Positions 7,843-16,606 are shown, counted from the stretch's first letter. The stretch: 64,000 bases of DNA from Chryseobacterium sp. Leaf180 (GCF_001424585.1 NZ_LMPJ01000001.1:1118450-1182449), one strand, 5' to 3'. The notes: generated by a model not told the origin, from the letters alone. Program-made: numbers and translations.

Positions 7843-10465
7843 ACTGAGGTTTCACCGGCAATGCATTCGGATTTGTTGTGTTGAATTGCGGTGTATTGTT
7901 GACCGGTTTTTTTGGCTGATTGGTCTGTATCGCATTATTCATCGGCTGCTCACTGTTCTGCATCGGATTATTCATACTCGCAGGGTTTGCATCATTCTGT
8001 ATCTGCGTTCCCTGCTGTGGAATTCCAACATTGTTCTGACCGTTAAGGGTCTGCGGCTGCTGCGCCATTTGCTGCATCGTATTTCCCTGATTATCGGTTG
8101 GCTGCATCGTGATATCGCTTTTGAGATAATTCAGCATTTCTTTGGCCTTAATGCCTTCCGGCGTTTTGGCATAATTGAGAACAATCTGCTCCAGCTGCAG
8201 AATCATCACCTCTTTTCCACTAGATTTTCCGGCATTAAAAGCATTTAGTAGCGAAAGTTTAGGCACCAGCGCATCTTTAGGATTCTTCTGAATGGTCTGA
8301 TCGATGATCGCCTGGCTTTCCGGAAATTTCTCAGATTCGTAGAGCGCAAAAGCTGTTTTATAATTGTTTTCGACGTCGGAAGAAGATTTCACAAACGTCG
8401 TATTTTTCGGATTTCTGGCAAACTCTGCATACGACGTGTAAGGATAATCCTGCAGCAAAATCTGCTTCGCCCGGTCACCCGCCTGCGGATTTTTCTGATA
8501 ATTCATCGCGAAAATTTCATACAGCGCCTGCAGCATTACTTTTTCTTCCGGCTTATTATCGACGAGATTATAAAGCGTTTTTGTGGCTAAAGGCGTGTTG
8601 GTAAAATAATTTTGATACATAATTCCCAAACCTAAAGAAGCCGTATCACGGTCTTTTTTAAGCTGAGCTAGAGATCCGGCATCTGCCGGAATCTGCTCTA
8701 TGTAAAAAGCAGGCTCGAAACGTCGCGGATTTGGCGCCGAAGTTGTACCCAAAGCTTCATTTTTAAGATCTTCAATCGACGTCATTTTCTTGGAATACCG
8801 CCAGTTATCGATCAAGGCACGGTCGCCCCAGACCTGTTTGAAGGTAGAATTTCCTTTACTTACCGTCCCGTTATTCCCAAAATAGAAGCCTTTTGTCGTT
8901 GTCCCAAAATCTTCAAAAGACGTCGAACTGTTGGCAAAAAGTGAGTTGGCATTATAATCTCCGGTGTCGAAACCTTTTGATCGCTCGGCACGTTTGCGCT
9001 CAATTTCTTCTTTGGCTTCTCGTTCCTTAATTTTACCGATGTAGCGCGCAAAATAATCAGTCTTCTGAGCATCGGTCATCTTTGCAAGACTCAGAATGCT
9101 GTCATTTTTCTTGATTAAATAAAAGTTACGGGAGATTTTTTTTATGTTTGCCGACTGGTCTTTCAGCAAAATTTTAGAAGGCTCGTACGTCATCGAAACC
9201 AAGGCAGAATCGTAATAAGCACCGGCGCCGATGTAATCATTTCGGTCGAGATAATCCTTCCCGATTTCATAATATGCCAAGCCCCTCACCTGCCCGTCTG
9301 ATACTTTTTCGGTTAAAGATTTTTTGAAAAACTCCTGTGCATCTTCTCTCTTACCAGCTTTGTTTGCCATCAAACCGAGCGCGTAATAAAACTCATTTTT
9401 TCGCGAGCCATATGTTCCTTTTTTACTGATGTCTTCAAGGTATTTTCTGGCGCCGCTGTAATCTCCTTTTCCGTTAAAAGTTTTGGCAATTTCAATCTGA
9501 GATTTTACTTCAAATTCAAAATCATTGGCATATTTATACGCTGCCATAAAACTTTCTCGCGCAGGTTCGTTTTTGCCCTGCTCTTCCAAAATCTGTCCGC
9601 GGAGAAAAGCGATGCGGCTTTTCAGTTTTCGGTTTCCGTTGAGTTCAAAAGCCCGGTCGAGTTCTGCCACAGCCAAATCTTTTTTCCCCGAATCTAAAAG
9701 CGCTTCTGCATAATAAATACTCAGTAGCTTATCATAGTCTTTTTTCAGACCTTCGGCTTTCAGCTGACTGAAAATTTCGTCGGCTTTATAGTAATCTTTG
9801 AGTTTCGCATACGCCAGGCCTTCATACACTTTTGCCAGCGGAAGTCGTTTGTCTTCCTTCATGTGCGTGTACACATAGTTGAGCGCGTCCAGAGCCTGAA
9901 GCATCTTTCCCTGATAAATTCTCGACTGAATTAAGATCATGTAAGCGTCGAAAATCGCGTCATTCTTTTCCTCGTTTTTACGGATCACCGAATATTTTCC
10001 GATCGCTTTTAAAGCTTTTGCTTCTGCAATTTCCAGAATTGTTGCGCCTTTATTTCCATCCTGTCCCGCCTGGCTCTGACCCATGGCATTTGGCATTCCG
10101 CCGGGTGGCATCGGCATTCCCTGAAGACTTTCGCCCTTACTTGCGCGGTTTCTAGGATCTGCAGGACGGTTTATTTCCGCCATTTTCTGAGAATTTTCAG
10201 CAAAACTTGACGACTGTCCCAGATCACTTCCCAATGGCTGCTCTTCATACGTAAGCACCGGAATATAGGGAGCGTAGAAATTATCTTTATGAGCCTTATC
10301 GCGGCCGTTAAATTCTGTATTTAAAGCGTCTTTCGCGTTGAAAAGCGTGTTGTAATACGTGTTGAAACCTTTCAGAAACTTCTTCCGCTGCTCTGGTTTC
10401 TTCACTTTTACACCGCATGATATCAACAGCAATGCACCCAAAAGGTATAGAATATTTTTTTTCAT
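7841..10465 (-). CDS. porW: TPR-repeat lipoprotein, PorW/SprE-like (gliding motility / type IX secretion)
   Basis: An 874-residue lipoprotein with lipobox LLLISC (C17), a NTYYNTLFNAKDAL segment and a KDNFY segment soon after, then many tetratricopeptide-like helical repeats (about 150-500 and 600-780) and a Gln/Asn/Pro-rich low-complexity tail (about 800-874). This fits the SprE/PorW periplasmic lipoprotein that links the T9SS motor to the outer-membrane machinery in gliding or protein-secreting Bacteroidetes. A second low-complexity Met/Gly/Pro stretch near residues 115-135 looks lineage-specific. The next gene upstream is maf, 84 bases away. I am fairly sure of the family; whether this strain glides cannot be told from it. 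Confidence 0.8.
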   Translation of the reverse strand: MKKNILYLLGALLLISCGVKVKKPEQRKKFLKGFNTYYNTLFNAKDALNTEFNGRDKAHKDNFYAPYIPVLTYEEQPLGSDLGQSSSFAENSQKMAEINRPADPRNRASKGESLQGMPMPPGGMPNAMGQSQAGQDGNKGATILEIAEAKALKAIGKYSVIRKNEEKNDAIFDAYMILIQSRIYQGKMLQALDALNYVYTHMKEDKRLPLAKVYEGLAYAKLKDYYKADEIFSQLKAEGLKKDYDKLLSIYYAEALLDSGKKDLAVAELDRAFELNGNRKLKSRIAFLRGQILEEQGKNEPARESFMAAYKYANDFEFEVKSQIEIAKTFNGKGDYSGARKYLEDISKKGTYGSRKNEFYYALGLMANKAGKREDAQEFFKKSLTEKVSDGQVRGLAYYEIGKDYLDRNDYIGAGAYYDSALVSMTYEPSKILLKDQSANIKKISRNFYLIKKNDSILSLAKMTDAQKTDYFARYIGKIKEREAKEEIERKRAERSKGFDTGDYNANSLFANSSTSFEDFGTTTKGFYFGNNGTVSKGNSTFKQVWGDRALIDNWRYSKKMTSIEDLKNEALGTTSAPNPRRFEPAFYIEQIPADAGSLAQLKKDRDTASLGLGIMYQNYFTNTPLATKTLYNLVDNKPEEKVMLQALYEIFAMNYQKNPQAGDRAKQILLQDYPYTSYAEFARNPKNTTFVKSSSDVENNYKTAFALYESEKFPESQAIIDQTIQKNPKDALVPKLSLLNAFNAGKSSGKEVMILQLEQIVLNYAKTPEGIKAKEMLNYLKSDITMQPTDNQGNTMQQMAQQPQTLNGQNNVGIPQQGTQIQNDANPASMNNPMQNSEQPMNNAIQTNQPKKPVNNTPQFNTTNPNALPVKPQ

Positions 10466-10549
10466 TATTCAATATAACTTGCTAAACCTCTTTTTATTAT
10501 GCTAAAGAGGCAATTTTGTAAAAATACAAATTTCGGCGGAAAGTAGAAT

Positions 10550-11107
10550 TTACAGATTTTTTAGAATTTTGTACAGCAGATGCGTCGGCAAACCCATGAT
10601 CGTATAGTAACTTCCTGCGATTTTTTCAACCTTGGCCATCCCGATCCATTCTTGTACGCCGTAGCTGCCGGCCTTATCAAAAGGTTTGTATTTTTTTATA
10701 TAAAACGAAATCTCATCATCACTCAAAATTCCCATTTCAACATCAGCTACATCGGTTTCAGTAATAGTTTTATCCTGAGTTTTCACCGTAATTGCGGTAT
10801 ATACCTGATGGGTTTTCCCGGAAAGTTTTTCAAGCATTTCTTTTGCTTCTTCAGCGTTTTTTGGTTTGCCTAAAATTTCATTTCCAAATGCCACGACCGT
10901 ATCTGCTGTAATGAGAATTTGATCTGCATTTATTTCGCTGAAAGTGTCAGCTTTTAATCTTGCAAGATAAGCGGCAGCGTTTTCAGGCAGAATATTTTCA
11001 GGCAGAATTTCTTCGCAGTCAATTTTTACGACTTCAAAATCAAAACCCAACGCAGCAAGAAGTTCTTTTCGGCGCGGTGACTGTGAGGCTAAAAGTATTT
11101 TTTTCAT
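10550..11107 (-). CDS. maf: Maf-family nucleoside triphosphate pyrophosphatase
   Basis: House-cleaning pyrophosphatase (YhdE type) that hydrolyses non-canonical or dTTP/UTP-type nucleotides. At 185 residues it shows the Maf signature LLASQSPRRKELL at the N terminus, ITADTVV near residue 68, GKPKNAEEAKEML, and the SGKTHQVYTAI block. The first codon follows the kdsC stop immediately (TAG then ATG), so the two are surely co-transcribed. The exact nucleotide substrate is inferred from family members. Confidence 0.92.
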   Translation of the reverse strand: MKKILLASQSPRRKELLAALGFDFEVVKIDCEEILPENILPENAAAYLARLKADTFSEINADQILITADTVVAFGNEILGKPKNAEEAKEMLEKLSGKTHQVYTAITVKTQDKTITETDVADVEMGILSDDEISFYIKKYKPFDKAGSYGVQEWIGMAKVEKIAGSYYTIMGLPTHLLYKILKNL

Positions 11108-11626
11108 CTAAACCGAGCGTGTATTGTCATCGTGCCATTTCCCCTGAATTTTCATCACCTGCTCGATCACATCGCGCACAGCACCGCTTCCACCCTTTTT
11201 ATCAGAAATATAATCTGAGACCTGCTTAATTTCCGGCACCGCATTTTCCGGGCACGTGGCAATTGCCGATTTTTCCATCATGTGAAGATCCGGAAGGTCG
11301 TCGCCCATCGTCAGAATTTCGCTGTTCTTAATACTGTACTTTTGTTTAAAATCTTCAAAATCAATCATCTTATCACTCGATTTTGCGTAATAATCATTAA
11401 TTCCGAGATAATTGATTCTATGTTTTACCATATCATCATTTCCACCGGTAATTACACCGATTCTATAGCCGTTTTTTAAAGCTTTTACCACGGCATATCC
11501 ATCGAGAACGTTCATCACGCGGCTCATATTTCCGCCGGGCATCAGATAGACACTACCATCTGTAAAAACACCGTCAACGTCGAATATGAAGGCTTTTATA
11601 TCCTTCAGTTTTTCTTTATAACTCAT
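11108..11626 (-). CDS. kdsC: KDO-8-phosphate phosphatase-like HAD hydrolase
   Basis: C0-type HAD phosphatase of 172 residues, predicted to release Kdo from Kdo-8-phosphate for the lipopolysaccharide inner core. It shows the nucleophile motif FDVDGVFTDG (D16, D18), the ITGG motif with following residues at about 58-64, and the GDDLPD metal-binding loop. There is no cap domain, consistent with tetrameric KdsC enzymes. It sits directly upstream of maf. Some Bacteroidetes homologues act on related nonulosonate phosphates, so substrate certainty is moderate. Confidence 0.88.
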   Translation of the reverse strand: MSYKEKLKDIKAFIFDVDGVFTDGSVYLMPGGNMSRVMNVLDGYAVVKALKNGYRIGVITGGNDDMVKHRINYLGINDYYAKSSDKMIDFEDFKQKYSIKNSEILTMGDDLPDLHMMEKSAIATCPENAVPEIKQVSDYISDKKGGSGAVRDVIEQVMKIQGKWHDDNTRSV

Positions 11627-11655
11627 TTATTTTTTTTTTTGAAACCAAGGAATTT

Positions 11656-12411
11656 TTAGTCGAGATTGTACGTCAGTCTTACCGTTATTCTTGCTGATTT
11701 TTCTTTGCTTGAAGTGTCGAAATTTCCACCGTAGCTGTCTTCATCTGTTGAGCCTTTTGCGGTAATCTGAAAAACGCCCATCGATGCATCCTTTAATTTC
11801 CCGAGATCGCCGTCGGCAGCTTTTACAATTTTTTCTGCTCTTTCTTTTGCGTCCTTAGATCCGGCTTCGATGAGGCTGTGTTTCAGAGATGAAAGATCAG
11901 AATATGTATATTGCGCGGGCGATGGCTCAAACTGCACGCCGCTGTTGATTAATTCTGCCGTTTTATCGATCACGCTTTCGATTTTTTTCATGAAAACCGG
12001 ATTTTTTTTTGCTCTGAAAAAAATGTTCTGTGTTGCTTTGTAACCGTCAAAAACATCTTCTGACCGCTCAGATCCGTCGGCATCTTTTATCGTCACTGTG
12101 CGGTAAGATCTAGAAAAATTTACCCCGCCAAAAGTAAATTCTCCTGCCTTGAAACCTTTGCCAAGAAAAAACGTTTTCACCTTTTCTTTGTCCTGCGAAA
12201 TAATATTATAGGCTTCTCTCGCATCCATTGCATTGGCATCAAAACTTCCGCCCCAGCTCATTTCATCAGAAATAAAATCTTTGGAACCGAGTCCGGTTAC
12301 CGAAATCGTATCCTGTTTCAGGTTTCTGTTTTTAAAACTTGAGCCTAAAATAAATGCGGTAAAGACAATGGCTGCGCCGATAATAAGCGCGCGGATGATG
12401 TGCGTATTCAT
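11656..12411 (-). CDS. SIMPL-domain (DUF541) envelope protein
   Basis: A 251-residue protein with one N-terminal membrane anchor (about residues 6-26) and a periplasmic SIMPL domain starting at ISVTGLGSKDF and ending with RITVRLTYNLD. SIMPL proteins are linked to oxidative-stress protection and signalling, but the molecular role is unclear. I start it at the ATG at 12411, because a TTG six codons upstream would overlap the -7 promoter box. It is 29 bases from kdsC and may be read through with it. Confidence 0.82.
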   Translation of the reverse strand: MNTHIIRALIIGAAIVFTAFILGSSFKNRNLKQDTISVTGLGSKDFISDEMSWGGSFDANAMDAREAYNIISQDKEKVKTFFLGKGFKAGEFTFGGVNFSRSYRTVTIKDADGSERSEDVFDGYKATQNIFFRAKKNPVFMKKIESVIDKTAELINSGVQFEPSPAQYTYSDLSSLKHSLIEAGSKDAKERAEKIVKAADGDLGKLKDASMGVFQITAKGSTDEDSYGGNFDTSSKEKSARITVRLTYNLD

Positions 12412-12426
12412 GAAGTTGGTTTTTCC

Positions 12427-12434
12427 CAAAGGTA
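12427..12434 (-). promoter_or_regulatory. -7 promoter element before the SIMPL gene
   Basis: Read on the minus strand, TACCTTTG matches TAnnTTTG. It lies 15 bases before the ATG and within the gap after the DUF2520 gene, giving an expected leader of about 12 nt. Confidence 0.5.
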
Positions 12435-12439
12435 AAACT

Positions 12440-13192
12440 TTACGTCAACTGATACATTTTTTTTATCGATTCGTTCATCGCGCGGTAGATTTTCAGATGT
12501 TCTTCCTGAAGCAGTTCTTCGTGAAGCAGCAATACACGCGAGTCGTTTCTCACTGCAGGACCGGTTTGTGCCGATTTTGGGTCGATATGATGAATTTTTT
12601 CTACGGTTTCGTCGATCAGCGGCAGAAAATAATCAAACGGAATCGCCTGAGAATCTGAAATTTCTTTGGCTTTGGCAAAAAGATGATTCACAAAATTACA
12701 TGCAAAAACAGCGGTCATATGCACATATTTACGCTGCTCATGGTTGCTTGCCATCACATTCGCAGAAATTTTACGGGCGAGTGCTTCTAAAATATTCTGA
12801 TCTGACTCGTTTTCAGCTTCAATAAAAAACGGAATTTTGCTGTAATCTAAATTTTTAGTCTTAGAGAAAGTCTGCAGCGGATAAAAAGATGCTTTTCTGT
12901 AATTTCCTTTTAAAATATCTTTCGGAAGTGAGCCGGATGTATGCGCCACCAAAGCCTCCGGATTTTTTATCATTAAGGAAACTTCCTTGATCGACTGATC
13001 ATTGACGCAGATCAGATATAAATCAGCTTCCTTAAGTTTTGAAGTGGAAAACGGAATTTTTGTGTCGTCTGAAATGGCTTTCAGCGCAGCTTCATTTCTG
13101 CCAAAAATCTGTTTTAGCGGAATATTATTTTCAACAAAAGCTTTGGCAAGATGATGCGCCACATTCCCGGAACCGATGATCACTGTTTGCAT
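12440..13192 (-). CDS. Rossmann-fold plus DUF2520 protein
   Basis: A 250-residue predicted NAD(P)-binding protein with VIIGSGNVAHHLAKAF at its start and a C-terminal helical DUF2520 domain of the 6-phosphogluconate-dehydrogenase-like type (about 125-250). It resembles ketopantoate or pyrroline-carboxylate reductases in layout, but no substrate is known. I place the start at 13192, where the dinucleotide-binding strand begins; an upstream alternative would add ten residues through the promoter. It heads the minus-strand run toward porW. Confidence 0.8.
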   Translation of the reverse strand: MQTVIIGSGNVAHHLAKAFVENNIPLKQIFGRNEAALKAISDDTKIPFSTSKLKEADLYLICVNDQSIKEVSLMIKNPEALVAHTSGSLPKDILKGNYRKASFYPLQTFSKTKNLDYSKIPFFIEAENESDQNILEALARKISANVMASNHEQRKYVHMTAVFACNFVNHLFAKAKEISDSQAIPFDYFLPLIDETVEKIHHIDPKSAQTGPAVRNDSRVLLLHEELLQEEHLKIYRAMNESIKKMYQLT

Positions 13193-13196
13193 GTAA

Positions 13197-13204
13197 CAAA
13201 GATA
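13197..13204 (-). promoter_or_regulatory. -7 promoter element implying a near-leaderless mRNA
   Basis: TATCTTTG on the minus strand is a perfect TAnnTTTG. It ends only 4 bases before the ATG at 13192, so transcription would begin at or within a base or two of the start codon. Confidence 0.45.
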
Positions 13205-13259
13205 AAAATTTTGGCTCGGCATAAATGATTTTCTCTGAAGCGGACTCCAGATTTTATGT

Positions 13260-13267
13260 TATTTTTG
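13260..13267 (+). promoter_or_regulatory. -7 promoter element for the gene at 13284
   Basis: TATTTTTG matches TAnnTTTG, 16 bases before the ATG. It is divergent from the promoter at 13197-13204. Confidence 0.5.
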
Positions 13268-13283
13268 ATAGAAATCTTTAATT

Positions 13284-13739
13284 ATGTTAGGACGTGAAAT
13301 ATTGGAACAATTAGTAAATTCTACGTTGATTGCTGGCACTATTAAACCGTATTATTACAAAAACGAACTAATAGATCTGGTTCATCTAACTTATCTTAAA
13401 TTTGAAAAAAGATGGATCGAAATTGCTGTTATTGATGAGCAAACTATGATTAGATTGAGTGATGAAAATGTTGCTAATTATAAGTATTTTAATAATGAAG
13501 ATTATAAATACAGTGCTGAAGATTTTCAAATAGTGTTTCCTGCTTTCGAAAAATATATTGGAAAAAAATTGATAAAATTTGCCGAAATGGTTTCTGTCAA
13601 AAACAAAGATTTAAGTTTTGGAGTTAGTTTATACTTTTCTGATGAATCAGTTATTACAATATTCAACAAAGATTATTCGCATGATAGTAACGAAATTATT
13701 TTTGGAAAATTAAATAACCCCGATTACGTAGAAATTTAG
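13284..13739 (+). CDS. small cytosolic protein of unknown function, A+T-rich
   Basis: I do not recognise this 151-residue protein. It has no signal peptide or membrane segment, no cysteine, and an acidic, Tyr/Phe/Ile-rich composition suggesting a compact alpha/beta fold. The gene is markedly richer in A+T than the kdsC or lepA genes nearby, and it is monocistronic with its own -7 box. Such features fit a recently acquired or fast-evolving gene, for example an immunity-type protein, but nothing in the sequence proves that. Confidence 0.6.
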   Translation: MLGREILEQLVNSTLIAGTIKPYYYKNELIDLVHLTYLKFEKRWIEIAVIDEQTMIRLSDENVANYKYFNNEDYKYSAEDFQIVFPAFEKYIGKKLIKFAEMVSVKNKDLSFGVSLYFSDESVITIFNKDYSHDSNEIIFGKLNNPDYVEI

Positions 13740-13769
13740 AGCTATAATTATTTATAATTGGACTGAAAA

Positions 13770-13802
13770 TTGAACAAATATTTTAACTTTTAAATACTTT
13801 TG
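13770..13802 (+). promoter_or_regulatory. promoter of the ECF sigma-factor operon
   Basis: TTG at 13770-13772, a 22-base spacer and TACTTTTG at 13795-13802 fit the Bacteroidetes housekeeping promoter. The ATG is 25 bases downstream. Confidence 0.6.
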
Positions 13803-13827
13803 TAATCTTAACCAGTGATAGCATCTT

Positions 13828-14385
13828 ATGAAGATTAAGGACGCAGACATTATTGCGCTCATGCAGAACCCGCAAACTCTTGAGAAAGGGACGCGTGCGA
13901 TGATGGATGCCTATCAGAGCAGGCTGTACTGGCATATCCGGAGAATTGTGGTAGATGCAGATCTTGCTCAGGATACTTTGCAGGAAACATTTATAAAAGC
14001 CTATCAGAATTTTCATCAGTTTAAAAATGACAGTCAGCTGTACACTTGGCTCTACAGAATTGCTACCAACGAAGCGCTGCAACAGATTAATAAACTGAAA
14101 AGAATGCAGAAAACGGATGAAGATGCCGATTATCACCTGCAGAATCTGGTGGCCGATAATGCAGAAAAAACATCAGACGAGATACAGATTTTGTTGCAGA
14201 AAGCGATACAGAGTCTGCCAGAGAAACAGAAACTGGTTTTCACAATGCGATATTATGATGATCTTCCTTATGAAGAGATTTCTAAAATCGTCGACATGTC
14301 GGTAGGCACGCTGAAAACCAATTATCACTACGCAAAGCAGAAAGTGGAAGATTTTATACGAGAAAATTACGAGACTGATTTTTGA
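13828..14385 (+). CDS. ECF-type RNA polymerase sigma factor
   Basis: A 185-residue group 4 sigma factor. Region 2 is seen as the DLAQDTLQETFIKAY segment and the following TWLYRIATNEALQ segment. Region 4 is seen as LPEKQKLVFTMRYYDDLPYEEIS followed by a helix-turn-helix ending VGTLKTNYHYAKQKVE. It should direct a small regulon, perhaps envelope stress. The next gene, 10 bases downstream, has a single membrane span and is the likely anti-sigma partner. Confidence 0.9.
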   Translation: MKIKDADIIALMQNPQTLEKGTRAMMDAYQSRLYWHIRRIVVDADLAQDTLQETFIKAYQNFHQFKNDSQLYTWLYRIATNEALQQINKLKRMQKTDEDADYHLQNLVADNAEKTSDEIQILLQKAIQSLPEKQKLVFTMRYYDDLPYEEISKIVDMSVGTLKTNYHYAKQKVEDFIRENYETDF

Positions 14386-14395
14386 AAAACGAAAG

Positions 14396-14917
14396 ATGAA
14401 AGATTTTGATATAGAAAACCTTGAACGCAAAAACATTTACCATTTGCCGGAAAATACATTTGAAAAAATGCAGGCTGGAGTTTTTGCACAGATGAAACCG
14501 GTAAAGAAGGCGCCGGTATTTAAACTGAGTTGGGCACTGGCAGCAGCTGCTTCTCTGGCTTTAATTTTTGGCGTGACTTTTATTTTTAATAATGGTAACG
14601 AGACTCAAAAAAACATACAGAGTGTTGCTGTAAAAACAGATCAGAATACCAAAACACAGAGCACAGAAACTTACCAGACTTTGCAGTCTGATGTTGCAGA
14701 AGCAGAGCAGAATCAAACGGGCGCGAATGTAGACCGACAAAGTTATCCTCAGACGGCGAGCAATACAAGAAGAAATAATAATCAGAATGCGGTGCAGGTT
14801 TCCGGGAAATCGGCAGAGCAGGAGATGACAGAATATCTTGATTCTTTCTCTAGTTCAGATATCGCTGAAGTTTCAAAAAATTCTTCGCAGGATGTGTATT
14901 TAGATTTATATAATTAA
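14396..14917 (+). CDS. membrane-anchored putative anti-sigma factor
   Basis: A 173-residue protein with a short cytosolic N-terminal region (1-43), one transmembrane helix (about 45-65) and a Gln/Asn/Thr-rich periplasmic region. It lacks the zinc-binding HxxxCxxC motif of ZAS anti-sigma factors. The call therefore rests on topology and position right after the ECF sigma gene. The Asn/Gln-rich external half looks disordered, and the C-terminal 40 residues resemble a conserved Asp/Ser-rich tail (TEYLDSFSSSDIAEV). Confidence 0.6.
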   Translation: MKDFDIENLERKNIYHLPENTFEKMQAGVFAQMKPVKKAPVFKLSWALAAAASLALIFGVTFIFNNGNETQKNIQSVAVKTDQNTKTQSTETYQTLQSDVAEAEQNQTGANVDRQSYPQTASNTRRNNNQNAVQVSGKSAEQEMTEYLDSFSSSDIAEVSKNSSQDVYLDLYN

Positions 14918-14926
14918 ATGTAAGTG

Positions 14927-15400
14927 ATGAAAAAGATAATATTTACCGTTTTGATGATTTGGGGTTTTGCAGCGCACGCACAGATAGGATTAGACTGGAA
15001 AAACATGAATCCTAAAGCGCGCAAAGAAGCCATAAATAACCTTTCTCCGGATGAGCGTAAACAGCTGTTGAATCAGTTCCGAAACAATATGGTGATCGAC
15101 AATCTTGATATTGATCCTAAAGATCAGGGAGAATTCACAGAGGTTTATAATGAATATCTCGAAAATCAGAAAAAAATCAAAAGCCAGTTCGACGGTAACT
15201 TTAATCCGGATAATCTCAGTGAAGAAGAAGCCAAAGTGAAACTGCAGCAAAGTTTTGAGCTTGGCCAGAAACTTCTTGACAACCGAAAAAAATACGCGGA
15301 AAAAATGCAGAAAGTAATCTCATCTCAAAAGGTTTTGAAGCTTTTTCAGACCGAAGGAATGATGAGAGATAAGATGAACGAAAGAAAACCTAAAAGGTAA
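14927..15400 (+). CDS. secreted helical protein of the ECF operon
   Basis: A 157-residue exported protein with a clear signal peptide cleaved after AHA near residue 18. The rest is highly charged and predicted almost entirely helical (SPDERKQLLNQF, SEEEAKVKLQQSFELGQKLL), as in periplasmic Spy/CpxP-like stress sensors or chaperones, although no LTxxQ motif is evident. I use the ATG at 14927 rather than the GTG one codon upstream. It lies 9 bases after the putative anti-sigma gene and may be the periplasmic sensor of that system. Confidence 0.6.
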   Translation: MKKIIFTVLMIWGFAAHAQIGLDWKNMNPKARKEAINNLSPDERKQLLNQFRNNMVIDNLDIDPKDQGEFTEVYNEYLENQKKIKSQFDGNFNPDNLSEEEAKVKLQQSFELGQKLLDNRKKYAEKMQKVISSQKVLKLFQTEGMMRDKMNERKPKR

Positions 15401-15447
15401 TTTCCGCCCGAGGTCATACTCATCATAGTTTATTTTTTTAATGTTAG

Positions 15448-15483
15448 ACGACTCTTGCAATTTATTGTGGGAGTCGTTTGATT
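15448..15483 (+). terminator. weak terminator after the ECF operon
   Basis: ACGACTC (15448-15454) pairs with GAGTCGT (15471-15477) across a 16-base loop, followed by TTGATTTTT. The U-tract is interrupted, so efficiency is uncertain. Confidence 0.5.
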
Positions 15484-15529
15484 TTTACAGGCAAAATGTA
15501 AATAAAAACGCTTAAGTGAAATATTTTTC

Positions 15530-15537
15530 TATTTTTG
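15530..15537 (+). promoter_or_regulatory. -7 promoter element for the secreted-paralogue triplet
   Basis: TATTTTTG matches TAnnTTTG and ends 13 bases before the ATG at 15551. The GTG at 15545 would be too close to the start of transcription. Confidence 0.5.
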
Positions 15538-15550
15538 TAAAAATGTGGCT

Positions 15551-16588
15551 ATGAGAAAATTATTACTCTTCCTTGTATGTTCGGTTTCACTTTCTGCCCA
15601 GAAAACAGAATTTATCAAGCTTTTAAAACAGGTGAAAGATCCGAAGAAGATGTATGGAAAATTCCTGGTTATAGATCAGCGCGACGTTCCGGAAATCGGG
15701 TTGGTGACTTTTAATAAAGAAAAAGTGGCAGTGGCATTTGAGAATAATGCAGAGAAAGATATTTCAGACTGGCTGTACAAAGATAATCCGACAGAGGCAA
15801 AAGGCGAATTTGTTTTTCAGCTGGAAAAATTAACGGTCGATGAAGAAATCACAGAAAAATCTTCTGTTACAAAACTTGAGATCAAAGGAAGCTCATTTTT
15901 AAAAACAAGTGATGGCTATCATTTTCTCAACCGAATTGATACAATGGCCGCGATCTCTTCCCGAAACACGCCAAACAGGCCACAAAGTATCGCAAAAAAA
16001 ACCGATTTTATTCTTGGAAGTTTCATAAAAAAATCCTTTGAAAGAAAGCCGTGGCAAATACCGCTTGCAGAAAACGAACTTAAGAATTATGAAACCTTTC
16101 TCCCGGAACGTGCCGAAATTTTTAAAACAGAAATTCCGAAGGACGGCATTTATAAAGATTATCAAAGTCTTGCCGCGCAGACGACTGCGCCTGGTTTTGT
16201 AATGGAATTTGATAAAAAAGGGGTCGCAACGAAAGCAGTAAACGGCGAACAGAAATTGCGTCTGTACGAGATATACGCTTTTGTGCACAATGGTGTTCCT
16301 TTTAAAACCATTCCGGTGGGTTATGTGGAGATTATGAGAGATCGTGAAGGACTTTTTATTCAGGTGAAAAGAGAAGAACTGTATCCTGATTCTTCGCCAG
16401 GTTTTATTATGATTGGTGGCGGACTTGGTGGTTTAATAGGAAGTGCCGTGGCAAACATCGCAATTGTTGCAGTCGACCGAAGTATGGCGAAGAAGAGACA
16501 GGCGTTACCGGGAGAGACCGTGTCGCTCGATCCGCTCACCGGAAATTATATCATCCCTGAAGATTTTGGAAATACTAAAAAGAAATAA
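15551..16588 (+). CDS. secreted protein, first of three tandem paralogues
   Basis: A 345-residue exported protein of unknown function. It has a signal peptide ending SLSAQ, a long mixed region containing VIDQRDVPEIG, and a glycine-rich hydrophobic segment (about 284-308) beginning MIGGGLGGLIGS. It ends with a short tail carrying SLDPLTGNYIIPEDF. The same layout recurs in the next two genes. The glycine-zipper-like segment could insert into or line a membrane, with the DPLTGNY tail on the far side; this is inference. It sits 18 bases before its first paralogue. Confidence 0.65.
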   Translation: MRKLLLFLVCSVSLSAQKTEFIKLLKQVKDPKKMYGKFLVIDQRDVPEIGLVTFNKEKVAVAFENNAEKDISDWLYKDNPTEAKGEFVFQLEKLTVDEEITEKSSVTKLEIKGSSFLKTSDGYHFLNRIDTMAAISSRNTPNRPQSIAKKTDFILGSFIKKSFERKPWQIPLAENELKNYETFLPERAEIFKTEIPKDGIYKDYQSLAAQTTAPGFVMEFDKKGVATKAVNGEQKLRLYEIYAFVHNGVPFKTIPVGYVEIMRDREGLFIQVKREELYPDSSPGFIMIGGGLGGLIGSAVANIAIVAVDRSMAKKRQALPGETVSLDPLTGNYIIPEDFGNTKKK

Positions 16589-16606
16589 AAAACACAGATT
16601 AACACG

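Noticed and set aside
11253..11258. CACGTG hexamer as a second parS site
   Set aside because: Flanks (GGG...GCA) do not fit GTTnCACGTGnAAC and it lies inside the kdsC coding region.
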